A stretch of 64,000 nucleotides of DNA from Paenibacillus sp. FSL M7-0420 (GTDB lineage Bacteria; Bacillota; Bacilli; Paenibacillales; Paenibacillaceae). The position numbers were made by a program, and so were the translations under genes. The notes under the pieces were generated by a model. That model made no database searches and was not told where the DNA came from. It saw only the letters and a program-made list of their open reading frames with translations. Below are positions 49,641 to 57,373 of this stretch, in pieces (position 1 is the first letter of the stretch; every line of letters begins with the position of its first letter). The stretch is from contig NZ_JBBOCJ010000001.1 in NCBI RefSeq assembly GCF_038002345.1, positions 1,364,001 through 1,428,000 on the forward strand, read 5' to 3'.

Positions 49641-50915
49641 ATGGAGATTATAGAAATTTCTAAGGAAGAATTAAAGTCATTTTTAGTCACCTATCAAGGT
49701 TTGCATCCAAACAAGCCTAAGGCTGACAGATCAGAGATTATTCAATTTATTAAGAGAGTGGGGTGTATTCAATACGACCCTTTAAACATGGTTGGGCACA
49801 ACCCGGATCTTATGCTCCAATCACGCTTCTACAATTACGACCCATCCATTTTAAATCGACTTCTTTATGAAACAAGAGATGTGATTGACGGATGGGATAA
49901 GATGATGGCGATATATTTAACGGAGGATTGGCCGTACTTTAGAAGAATGCGAGTTAAAAAGCGTGAGGAGATCGAAGGGATTCTGACATATAGAAATTCA
50001 AGTAGTGCTCTTCAGTATGTAGAAGAAGTAAAGGAACACATTGTAAATAAAGGTCCAATTTCTCCTGCCTTTATAGACTTTGGCCGCGCTGAGAAAGGAC
50101 GATGGGGCCATGGAAAGCTGTCAAGTGCTACGATGGATTACATGTGGAACGTAGGGATTTTGTCGGTGAAGGAAAAGAAAAATACTCAAAAAATATATGA
50201 TCTTACTGAAAATTTACTTCCTTCTCATGTTTTAGAACAAGAAGATCCTTTTGTGGATGATTACTCCTTTTATAAATGGTACTTTAAAAGAAGAATTGGG
50301 AGTCTGGGAGCCTATTGGCTTCGTAACGGAGGAGGGTGGCTAGGACACTTTGTATCAGATAAAAAACTTCGAATCCATGTACTAAATGAATTGTTTGAAG
50401 ATGGCGAATTAGTTCAACTTAAGATTAAGGGCTCGAAGGAGATTTTCTATATGCGCTCTGAGGACAAAGAAGTTTTGAATCAGATGAGTATGGAGATCCC
50501 TGTCTCCAAAGCGCTCTTTCTAGCCCCTTTAGATAATCTTTTGTGGGATAGAAAGCTGATTAAAGATATTTTTGATTTTGAGTACAGTTGGGAAGTGTAC
50601 AAGCCGGTATCCAGCCGAAAGTATGGTTACTATGTGCTGCCGGTACTTGTGGGCAACCAATTAGTGGCGAGATTTGAACCTGAGAAACATCGTGCTAACG
50701 AACCACTTAATGTAAAGAATTGGTGGTGGGAGGATGGAATCACGATAACGGGCCAATTAATTGACGCGGTGTTTGAAGGAATAAACGACTTTTGCTCCTA
50801 TCTTAAAGCGGACGGTTTATCGCCAAAATCAACTGAGAGAATTACAACCAGTAGACTGAAAGGTATTGATGGGAAGAATACAGATAACAATGTTAATTAT
50901 GTAGCAAAGGGTTGA
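49641..50915 (+). CDS. YcaQ/AlkZ-like (HTH_42) DNA glycosylase, probable self-resistance
   Basis: A 424-residue protein from ATG 49641 (AAGGAGGT just before); an in-frame ATG at 49617 overlaps that site. The pattern GCIQYDPLNMVGHNPDLML, KGRWGHGKLSS and LFLAPLDNLLWDRKLI matches the winged-helix YcaQ/AlkZ glycosylases. QYD at residues 44-46 is the catalytic QxD motif of the E. coli-type (AlkX) branch, which unhooks interstrand crosslinks; AlkZ itself has QxQ. Relatives in clusters for azinomycin-like and other alkylating agents protect the producer. Its place inside the operon, between exporters and assembly genes, suggests the same, though YcaQ proteins also occur as general repair enzymes. 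Confidence 0.8.
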   Translation: MEIIEISKEELKSFLVTYQGLHPNKPKADRSEIIQFIKRVGCIQYDPLNMVGHNPDLMLQSRFYNYDPSILNRLLYETRDVIDGWDKMMAIYLTEDWPYFRRMRVKKREEIEGILTYRNSSSALQYVEEVKEHIVNKGPISPAFIDFGRAEKGRWGHGKLSSATMDYMWNVGILSVKEKKNTQKIYDLTENLLPSHVLEQEDPFVDDYSFYKWYFKRRIGSLGAYWLRNGGGWLGHFVSDKKLRIHVLNELFEDGELVQLKIKGSKEIFYMRSEDKEVLNQMSMEIPVSKALFLAPLDNLLWDRKLIKDIFDFEYSWEVYKPVSSRKYGYYVLPVLVGNQLVARFEPEKHRANEPLNVKNWWWEDGITITGQLIDAVFEGINDFCSYLKADGLSPKSTERITTSRLKGIDGKNTDNNVNYVAKG

Positions 50916-50920
50916 CGTCC

Positions 50921-52477
50921 ATGTATAATGATCGTTACGACTTAGATACCGGCACTCTCATCCCATACATCCAAATGTTTCAAGAGAGTCTTCAAAAAAA
51001 TAGGACGAAAACTGCTCTTCTCTACGGCGAAGATGAAATAACATACGAAGAACTGGACCTGCGATCAAGCCGGGTGGCTGCATATTTGAGTCACAATGCT
51101 GTTACTAGCCGGAGTATCGTTGGACTCTTTATGAAAAGAACTTTAGACCTACCTATTACACTTCTAGGCATAATGAAGACGGGGGCTTCGTTCCTCCCGC
51201 TCGATCCTGACTATCCCCAGCAGCGAATTCGTCATATTATTGAAGATAGTGGCTGTCAACTGATAATTGTAAATCAAGCGCTCAAAACTAGCCTGGATTA
51301 CTATGGACATACTGTAGTTGCCTATGAGGAAATCCACCAGTATGAAGAAATCGGCTATCAGCTGCCAACAGTGAGTATGGTGGCGGCAGCGTATTTATTG
51401 TACACGTCTGGATCGACCGGTTTACCTAAAGGGACGGTTATAAACCAGCAAGCGTTAGCTTCGTTTGTTTACGGAGTTACTAAAGAAATTCAATTCTCAC
51501 AAGCCCAGACGATGCTCTTTCTAACTACAATCTCATTTGATATTTCATTGTTAGAGTTGTTAATTCCACTTTTATATGGTATGAAGATCGTCATCGCTGA
51601 TGAGAGGGGACAACGAAATCCATACCTATTGAAGAAAATTATCACTGAGAAGGATATAGACATGCTTCAAATGACTCCATCTGCTATGCAACTGCTAATT
51701 AATTATGATAAAGAACTAGATTGTCTGCGGCGGGTAAGCCATGTACTGCTTGGTGGAGAAGCACTTCCGTCACCGGTACTCGAGCATATACGAAACTACA
51801 CAGACGTTAACATTTATAATCTTTATGGCCCTACAGAAACAACAATTTGGTGCATGGTTTCAGATTTAACGAACCAAGATACTGTTACTATCGGAATTCC
51901 GTTTCATAGTGTAAAGGTATACGTGCTTGACTCGGCAATGAATGAGGTAGAGCCTGGGGGAGTAGGAGAGTTATATATTGGAGGCCCTCAAGTGGCTGGG
52001 GGATATTGGAATAGTCCAGAACATACGACAGAGAAGTTTAAGAATTATTCGAATATTGAAGCAGGAATAATCTTTAAAACTGGTGATTTAGTACGACTTT
52101 CTGAGGTAGGAAAATTCGAATTTATGGGTAGAAGTGATCACCTGGTAAAAATTCGTGGATTCAGAATCGAACCCGGTGAGGTTGAAGCTGTACTCTTGCG
52201 GCAAGAAGGAATTACTCACGCAGCTGTGGTGCCAAGAATGGGTAAAAACGGAAATTTGTATTTAAGCGGATATTATGTATCGGATGAATTGGTGGACAAA
52301 CAGACGCTGGTTGATAGTCTAAGAAACGTTCTACCCAGTTATATGATACCGGAACAGTTGACTCAGCTGGAGCAGCTGCCCTACACTCCGAATTTCAAAG
52401 TTGATCGAAAATATTTAGCTAGCTTAGATTTTAATGCTTGCAGATATAATAAAGTAATATCCGATCAGGGAGTGTGA
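50921..52477 (+). CDS. Stand-alone NRPS adenylation domain, predicted glycine
   Basis: A 518-residue free adenylation domain. Core motifs are A3 YTSGSTGLPKG, A5 NLYGPTETT, A7/A8 KTGDLVRLSE and KIRGFRIEPGEVE, and A10 FKVDRKYL with its Lys. Reading the ten specificity positions by eye against GrsA gives DILQLGLIWK, which I associate with glycine. It would charge the carrier encoded next. I prefer ATG 50921 with AAAGGG upstream; TTG 50912 is in frame. The gene begins as the glycosylase ends. Confidence 0.85.
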   Translation: MYNDRYDLDTGTLIPYIQMFQESLQKNRTKTALLYGEDEITYEELDLRSSRVAAYLSHNAVTSRSIVGLFMKRTLDLPITLLGIMKTGASFLPLDPDYPQQRIRHIIEDSGCQLIIVNQALKTSLDYYGHTVVAYEEIHQYEEIGYQLPTVSMVAAAYLLYTSGSTGLPKGTVINQQALASFVYGVTKEIQFSQAQTMLFLTTISFDISLLELLIPLLYGMKIVIADERGQRNPYLLKKIITEKDIDMLQMTPSAMQLLINYDKELDCLRRVSHVLLGGEALPSPVLEHIRNYTDVNIYNLYGPTETTIWCMVSDLTNQDTVTIGIPFHSVKVYVLDSAMNEVEPGGVGELYIGGPQVAGGYWNSPEHTTEKFKNYSNIEAGIIFKTGDLVRLSEVGKFEFMGRSDHLVKIRGFRIEPGEVEAVLLRQEGITHAAVVPRMGKNGNLYLSGYYVSDELVDKQTLVDSLRNVLPSYMIPEQLTQLEQLPYTPNFKVDRKYLASLDFNACRYNKVISDQGV

Positions 52478-52480
52478 AAA

Positions 52481-52726
52481 ATGGTTTCTATTGAACAAAA
52501 AGTGAGAGAAATTATTACAAGTCATGTAGACGTTTCAGTTGATATAGATAAGGTTCATAGCAATTGCTATCTTAATACGATTGGAGTGAATTCTATAAAC
52601 TTTATCCGCTCAGTGCTTGATTTGGAAACAGAATACTCCATAGAGTTTGATATTGATATGCTAGGGTTTGATAGCTTTGAGACATTTGGCAATCTTGTAA
52701 AGTATGTTGAACGAAAGGTTAGCTGA
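52481..52726 (+). CDS. Free-standing peptidyl carrier protein
   Basis: An 81-residue carrier. The attachment site lies in LNTIGVNSINFIRSVLDLE, with Asn before the Ser. Three bases separate it from the adenylation domain gene, so it is the likely partner for the activated amino acid. It is the last gene of cluster A; a strong terminator follows at 52839. Confidence 0.82.
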   Translation: MVSIEQKVREIITSHVDVSVDIDKVHSNCYLNTIGVNSINFIRSVLDLETEYSIEFDIDMLGFDSFETFGNLVKYVERKVS

Positions 52727-52838
52727 TGTATTCAGCGGAGAGATGAGACAAGCAAGCAGCTATATTTTCGAGTATGAACATGTTAATCGGGATGAAGCAT
52801 CTATGAATTAAAGGTTAATAGTTCTATATTTATCCCCG

Positions 52839-52871
52839 CCCCCCAATGAAGGTAAAAACTTCATTGGGGGG
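52839..52871 (+). terminator. Terminator of cluster A
   Basis: CCCCCCAATGAAG (52839-52851) pairs perfectly with CTTCATTGGGGGG (52859-52871) around a seven-base loop, followed by TTT. It separates clusters A and B. Confidence 0.8.
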
Positions 52872-52927
52872 TTTGCTATGGTTTTGTATAGAAAATTTGA
52901 ATCAAAGTGATAAAAATTTTTAATATA

Positions 52928-52957
52928 TTTACATTTATTAGGATAGAAGTGTATGAT
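52928..52957 (+). promoter_or_regulatory. Promoter of cluster B
   Basis: TTTACA (52928-52933), an 18-base spacer and TATGAT (52952-52957) lie about 65 bases before the first gene. An exact 14-base element shared with the cluster A leader, TTTTATAGAAAAAT, follows at 52978-52991. Confidence 0.45.
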
Positions 52958-53022
52958 GCAAATGTATTTATTTTACTTTTTATAGAAAAATTTATGAGAA
53001 TATGCCTTGGGAGGTGATAGGT

Positions 53023-53994
53023 TTGATCTACGACAATGTGCTGCAATTAATTGGGAACACGCCTATTGTTAAACTGAATTATCTTCCGGACCCGTATGGG
53101 GCGCAGGTATTCATCAAGCTGGAGGGGCTTAATCCCGGCGGCAGCATGAAGGACCGCACGGCGCTCTACATTATCAGCCAAGCGGAGGCAGCGGGACAAC
53201 TGAAGCCGGGCGGCACGATTGTCGAATCCTCCTCCGGGAATCTGGCCATCGGGCTGGCGCTTGTGGCACGGCAAAAGGGGTACAAGCTGATCTGTGTGGT
53301 CGATCCCAAGATCAGTCTGGTCAATCTCAGTATTATCCAGGCCTATGGTGCGGAGACGGTAATGGTTGATCAGGCTGATGAGTATGGCAACTATCTTAGA
53401 GCCCGCCTGGACAAGGTACAGGATCTCGTCAAGCAACTGGGAGCATTCTGGCCTAATCAGTATAATAACCCGAGTAATCCTGAGGCACACAGACAAACGA
53501 CCGCGCTTGAAATCTATGAGGCGTTCGGTAATGAGCTTCAGTGGGCGGTGATACCGGCAGGGACCTGCGGTCTCATTACCGGGTGCAGCCTGGGGCTGAA
53601 AGAACATATCCCGCACATAAAGATTATGGCTGTTGATGCTGCCGGCTCGGTTACCTTCGGGAAGCCGCCAGGTGTCAGACATCAGATTGGCATTGGTTCC
53701 GCTATAGTACCGGGCAATGTGCGAAGAGAGCTGTATGACGAGATTACGCATGTCTCGGATGCGGAGGCCTTCTCCACCACCCGCCGGCTGGTTAAGGAAG
53801 AGGGGCTGCTGGTCGGCGGCTCCGCAGGAGCAGCGGTGTTCGCGGCCCTTAAGCTTGCGCGACGTCTGCCCAGCAGGGACAAAGTGCTTACGATTCTTCC
53901 AGATCGCGGAGACCGGTACTACAATACTATTTTTTCGGATGAATGGCTGGAGCAGATTGGAATTGAACTGGGGAAGAACCCTGTGAAAATATGA
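53023..53994 (+). CDS. SbnA-like aminocarboxyethyl-glutamate synthase
   Basis: A 323-residue PLP enzyme of the cysteine synthase fold. GLNPGGSMKDR carries the PLP lysine (Lys43); ESSSGNLAIGLA and PAGTCGLITG follow. The NPGGSMKDR and SSSGN forms are those of SbnA, which joins O-phosphoserine and glutamate in staphyloferrin B synthesis. The SbnB-like partner is the last gene of this operon, so the pair should yield L-2,3-diaminopropionate. TTG 53023 is preferred, with GGGAGGTG upstream; ATG 53002 precedes that site. Confidence 0.82.
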   Translation: MIYDNVLQLIGNTPIVKLNYLPDPYGAQVFIKLEGLNPGGSMKDRTALYIISQAEAAGQLKPGGTIVESSSGNLAIGLALVARQKGYKLICVVDPKISLVNLSIIQAYGAETVMVDQADEYGNYLRARLDKVQDLVKQLGAFWPNQYNNPSNPEAHRQTTALEIYEAFGNELQWAVIPAGTCGLITGCSLGLKEHIPHIKIMAVDAAGSVTFGKPPGVRHQIGIGSAIVPGNVRRELYDEITHVSDAEAFSTTRRLVKEEGLLVGGSAGAAVFAALKLARRLPSRDKVLTILPDRGDRYYNTIFSDEWLEQIGIELGKNPVKI

Positions 53995-54000
53995 TCGGAG

Positions 54001-55125
54001 GTGCTGGAGATTACCGTTTCCACACGTAATGAGGTTATCGACCGTGCTGTCAGACAGACCCGAAGGCAGCTCGACAAGCTTGCTTCTATGCAATCCTCCG
54101 GTGAGATTAGGCTTCCTTATGTTACGAACAACGGAAGATATATGCTGGAGGATAAGTGGTCTTCAGGATTATTCATTGGACTTCTCTACCGGCTCTATCA
54201 GTTGACTGGCGATACTCTTTATATTGAGGAAGCTGACCGCTGGATGGGCGGGATTGAGCCTTATAAGAATCAGGGGGATTATCAGGACATTGGCTTCCTG
54301 TTCTATTATTCTTATGCGCTCGGGTACGATCTGACCGGTAAGGAAGCATACAGAATGATTGCGCTTGAAGCTGCGGACAGCCTCTTTGATTCGCGTCTCC
54401 CGGGCGGTTATCTGGAATGCAATTGGCTGCCCGAGGGGAAGCACTATGCAGGCGTTGACAGTATGATGAACATCCGGTTGTGGCTATGGGCCTACCGGAT
54501 AACCGGTGAGGAGCGCTATCGCGCCGCTGCCATCGGATCAGCACAGATTACAAGTGCTGCGCTGATGAGGGAAGACGGCTTCACTTACGAATATATGAGA
54601 ATGAACTCACTTACGGGAGCCCCGGAGCAGCCCTACAACAAGAACGCCAAATTCAGCTCAGCATCGGTGTGGGCCAGAGGCCACACATGGGCACTCTATG
54701 GAGCAGTTCAAATGTATGTGCTGGGCCATGAAGAGGAGTGGAGGACAAAGGTTGAGCAGCTCTCCGCCTTCTACTTAGCCCATGTCTGTTCGGATGGGGT
54801 TCCGGCCTGGGATCTGATGCTGTCCCATCAGGAGACGGCTATGAGGGATGCTTCCGCTGCTGCGATCGCTTGCTCTGCATTCTACCAGTTTGCCGCAGCC
54901 TTAAGCCCTAATGATCCTTTGCACCAGCAGTTCCGGCAAGAAGCAGAGAGGGTGCTCGATATTCTGATTTCTGCGGAGTATGCGCCCCCGGGTCCGGAGC
55001 ATGAAGGACTGCTGGTGCACGCCAGCACGCCTCTGCATGTCGTTCAAGCCGCAGGCGAATCCCAGATCTGGGGCGATTATTTTCTGCTGGAGGCTCTATA
55101 TTACTCATTGGAGGTCGGTTCTTAA
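54001..55125 (+). CDS. GH88-like unsaturated uronyl hydrolase-fold protein
   Basis: A 374-residue (alpha/alpha)6-barrel protein. QDIGFLFYYSYALGY contains the first catalytic Asp and VDSMMNIRLWLWAY the second, as in family GH88/105 enzymes. SVWARGHTWALYGAVQMY is another family block. GH88 enzymes hydrate and split unsaturated uronic acids from oligosaccharides. There is no signal peptide. It sits inside a biosynthetic operon rather than a pectin locus, so it may act on a glycosylated or enol-ether intermediate, or be reused for another hydration. The start is uncertain: GTG 54001 abuts GGAG, and no better codon is visible. Confidence 0.75.
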   Translation: MLEITVSTRNEVIDRAVRQTRRQLDKLASMQSSGEIRLPYVTNNGRYMLEDKWSSGLFIGLLYRLYQLTGDTLYIEEADRWMGGIEPYKNQGDYQDIGFLFYYSYALGYDLTGKEAYRMIALEAADSLFDSRLPGGYLECNWLPEGKHYAGVDSMMNIRLWLWAYRITGEERYRAAAIGSAQITSAALMREDGFTYEYMRMNSLTGAPEQPYNKNAKFSSASVWARGHTWALYGAVQMYVLGHEEEWRTKVEQLSAFYLAHVCSDGVPAWDLMLSHQETAMRDASAAAIACSAFYQFAAALSPNDPLHQQFRQEAERVLDILISAEYAPPGPEHEGLLVHASTPLHVVQAAGESQIWGDYFLLEALYYSLEVGS

Positions 55126-55397
55126 TGAATGTCAGTGCCGGATCGATAGAATCTAGCGATATTAAAATTGTCATCGAAGAAGGTCATGCTGCAATGCAAT
55201 GCATGAATATGGTGCCGGAGCTTACGGACCGCCAAGTCTATGAATATGTTGTTCCCATTCTGAAGCAGTATGGCTTGGCGGATCTGTCCCCCCAGATCTG
55301 GTTCAATGGAGCCAATGAGTGGGTCATCCGCAGCCGCTGTGAAGCCTTGACATGCATGCTGAACGCTGCCTTAGAGCGGGAGGAGGTTACAGGATGA
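55125..55397 (+). CDS. CitD-like (citrate-lyase-type) acyl carrier protein
   Basis: A 90-residue protein. AGSIESSDIKIVIEE near the start matches the CitD form AGTLESSD, where the first Ser of ESSD (Ser10 here) carries phosphoribosyl-dephospho-CoA in citrate lyase. EWVIRSRCEALTCMLNAAL matches the CitD end (CVLRARVQAA). The four bases TAATG join it to the GH88-like gene, and it overlaps the CitE-like start by four. CitG and CitX, which make and attach the special prosthetic group, are further down the operon, supporting the call strongly. The cargo is not known. Confidence 0.78.
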   Translation: MNVSAGSIESSDIKIVIEEGHAAMQCMNMVPELTDRQVYEYVVPILKQYGLADLSPQIWFNGANEWVIRSRCEALTCMLNAALEREEVTG

Positions 55398-56122
55398 ATC
55401 AGGCTGCCGAACCCTTAGTCTATTTCTATGTTCCGGGATACAAACCGAATTACATAGAGTACGCTATGACCTTCTATCCTATGAATATTATTCTCTGTCT
55501 GGAAGACGGTACACCGGAGGATAAGAAGCTTGAAGCAAGATACGTGGTCAAGAACGCCCTTCAGGAATTCAGTGACTCGGAGCATACTCTTATTGTCCGC
55601 GTGAATAGTGTTCATACCTCTCACTGGGAGCAAGATCTGGAGGAGCTTGTGCCAGAGCGCCCTGCCCGAATCCGGCTGCCCATGGTCCGGACGGCGGAGG
55701 ATTTACGGCAAGTGGAACGCAAGGTGCAGGATATTATACACAAGCGCAGCTTGAACTATTCTCCCAGCTATGAAGTCATGATTGAATGCTGTGAGGCTAT
55801 ATTCAATCTCGGAGAGATTCACCAGGCCAGCCGGAATATTTATGCGTTTACCTTTGGAGGAACAGATTATTTCAATGATTGTGTGGCTAAGGGGCTTGTG
55901 GACCCGGCCCTGGAGGTCCGGAAGGCCAAGCAGAAGCTGGGGGAATACTGCCGCAGTGTGGGCCTTCAATGCTTTGACACCACTTACATGGCTTTTCGTG
56001 ATATGGAGGGGTTCCGCGAGGATTGTCTGCTCTCCAGGGAATACGGCTTCACGGGGCGTTCTGTAATCCATCCGGACCAGGTGGCCGTTGTCCAAGAGAT
56101 ATACGGAATTTCAATAGCGTAG
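55394..56122 (+). CDS. CitE-like lyase/aldolase (HpcH/HpaI-CitE superfamily)
   Basis: A 242-residue protein from ATG 55394, which overlaps the CitD-like stop; a 42-base earlier in-frame start lies inside that gene. Family blocks are CLEDGTPEDKKLEAR, VRVNSVHT, RLPMVRTAEDL, MIECCEAIFN with the metal-binding Glu, FGGTDYFND with the metal-binding Asp, and GFTGRSVIHPDQ. CitE splits citryl-ACP into acetyl-ACP and oxaloacetate, or runs in reverse. Metal ligands look intact, so catalysis is likely. Because no CitF is present, the substrate is probably not ordinary citrate but a different acyl or aminoacyl thioester on the CitD-like carrier. Confidence 0.82.
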   Translation: MNQAAEPLVYFYVPGYKPNYIEYAMTFYPMNIILCLEDGTPEDKKLEARYVVKNALQEFSDSEHTLIVRVNSVHTSHWEQDLEELVPERPARIRLPMVRTAEDLRQVERKVQDIIHKRSLNYSPSYEVMIECCEAIFNLGEIHQASRNIYAFTFGGTDYFNDCVAKGLVDPALEVRKAKQKLGEYCRSVGLQCFDTTYMAFRDMEGFREDCLLSREYGFTGRSVIHPDQVAVVQEIYGISIA

Positions 56123-56131
56123 GAGGCTGTT

Positions 56132-57373
56132 ATGTTCACAACATACCGATTGGAATTGCCAGAGCCTGTGACTCTGAATAAGCTGCAAATCCCTGTTTTC
56201 ACCCATATGTTCCTGCAACATGTATCTGCCCATAAGGTGCAGGTCGATCCGATTCAAGGGAAGCGCATCAGCGTCACTTATTTATCGTCTTATCCCAGAG
56301 AGCAGATCGAGCGGGAGGTCGCTAGTTTCCTGGAGCGTTTCACCCCGGAGCATGATGAGGCATCCGCATCATCCGCTGAAGTGCAGGAGCCTGGGCTAAA
56401 TGTGGTGGAGCTGCATGAGCCGCCGCTTGAGCGGCTGTGCTCCTGCTGCACACCGGGCAATCAGCGGAATGTCTCGGATGATCTGCTGGAGCAGAGGTGG
56501 CTGACTTTATTGAAGAATCAGGAGCTGGCCTACCATCGCCCGATCATCCGTCTGCTGGAGTATTTTGACCAGAGTTATGTGGATTATGTCGGCCGGAGGA
56601 TCGGGGATTGTCAGGAGCGGCAGTATTCAGTCTTGTTGCCTGCTTCCTTTGCCGAGAAGATGAATTACTTCCATAGTGCCCCGATGCATTTGCTGCTGGC
56701 CACACATCTTAGCCATGACCAGGACAAAATGATATCCTTCGCGGAGGACGTCTCAGCCAATAACGGCAAGCTTCCCCAGGACTGCGGACCTTATCTGGAG
56801 ACGCCTCCCTATATTCTGCAATCCGCACCGTGCTATAAAGTGTATATGGAGATGGAGGATCAGGTGTTTGAGGATAATACCGCTTTTGTACTCAAAGGCC
56901 AGTCCTTCCGCAATGAGGGGAAACGTGTATATCTGCTTGAACGGTTATTGAATTTCACTATGCGTGAATTCGTATTTCTGGGTACTCCCGAATATGTTAC
57001 CCGGATGCGTGACTTGACATTAGGGTGGACCATCGAGTGGATGGAAGAGGTAGGGCTGAAAGGCGGGTGTGCCTTAGCCAATGATCCTTTTTTTCTGCCG
57101 GGTAAGGTGAAACAGAATTTCAAAGTGCCAAAGCATGTCAAATATGAGGTTCGTGCGGATATTCCGTATAAGAACGATACGATTTCCATTGCTTCCTATG
57201 ACACGCACGGTGATTTTTTTGCGAAGACCTTTAACTTCGGGCTTAAGGATCATTCCGAGACATGGTCGGGCTGCATCGGGCTTGGCCTGGAACGGGTGGT
57301 CTGGAGCTTCCTTCAGCAGTACGGTCTACAGAGTGAACACTGGCCTGCGGCCATCCCGGAGAGCGTAAAGTGA
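56132..57373 (+). CDS. Amino acid:carrier protein ligase (class II aaRS-like)
   Basis: A 413-residue protein. After an N-terminal domain of about 240 residues, the class II aminoacyl-tRNA synthetase core appears: APCYKVYMEME, GQSFRNEG (motif 2), MREFVFLGTPE, ANDPFFLPGK, KYEVRADIP, SYDTHGDFFAKTFNF and GCIGLGLER (motif 3). These follow the amino acid:[carrier protein] ligases, homologues of archaeal-type seryl-tRNA synthetases that load Gly or Ala on a small carrier instead of tRNA. The SFNYH of that family is ASYDTH here. The neighbouring carrier is CitD-like, so I infer this enzyme charges it and takes the place of CitF. It overlaps citG by four bases. Confidence 0.8.
   Translation: MFTTYRLELPEPVTLNKLQIPVFTHMFLQHVSAHKVQVDPIQGKRISVTYLSSYPREQIEREVASFLERFTPEHDEASASSAEVQEPGLNVVELHEPPLERLCSCCTPGNQRNVSDDLLEQRWLTLLKNQELAYHRPIIRLLEYFDQSYVDYVGRRIGDCQERQYSVLLPASFAEKMNYFHSAPMHLLLATHLSHDQDKMISFAEDVSANNGKLPQDCGPYLETPPYILQSAPCYKVYMEMEDQVFEDNTAFVLKGQSFRNEGKRVYLLERLLNFTMREFVFLGTPEYVTRMRDLTLGWTIEWMEEVGLKGGCALANDPFFLPGKVKQNFKVPKHVKYEVRADIPYKNDTISIASYDTHGDFFAKTFNFGLKDHSETWSGCIGLGLERVVWSFLQQYGLQSEHWPAAIPESVK

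Noticed and set aside
53047..54093. Minus-strand frame of 348 codons opposite the SbnA-like gene
   Set aside because: It covers a clear PLP enzyme on the other strand and its peptide shows no domain or membrane pattern.
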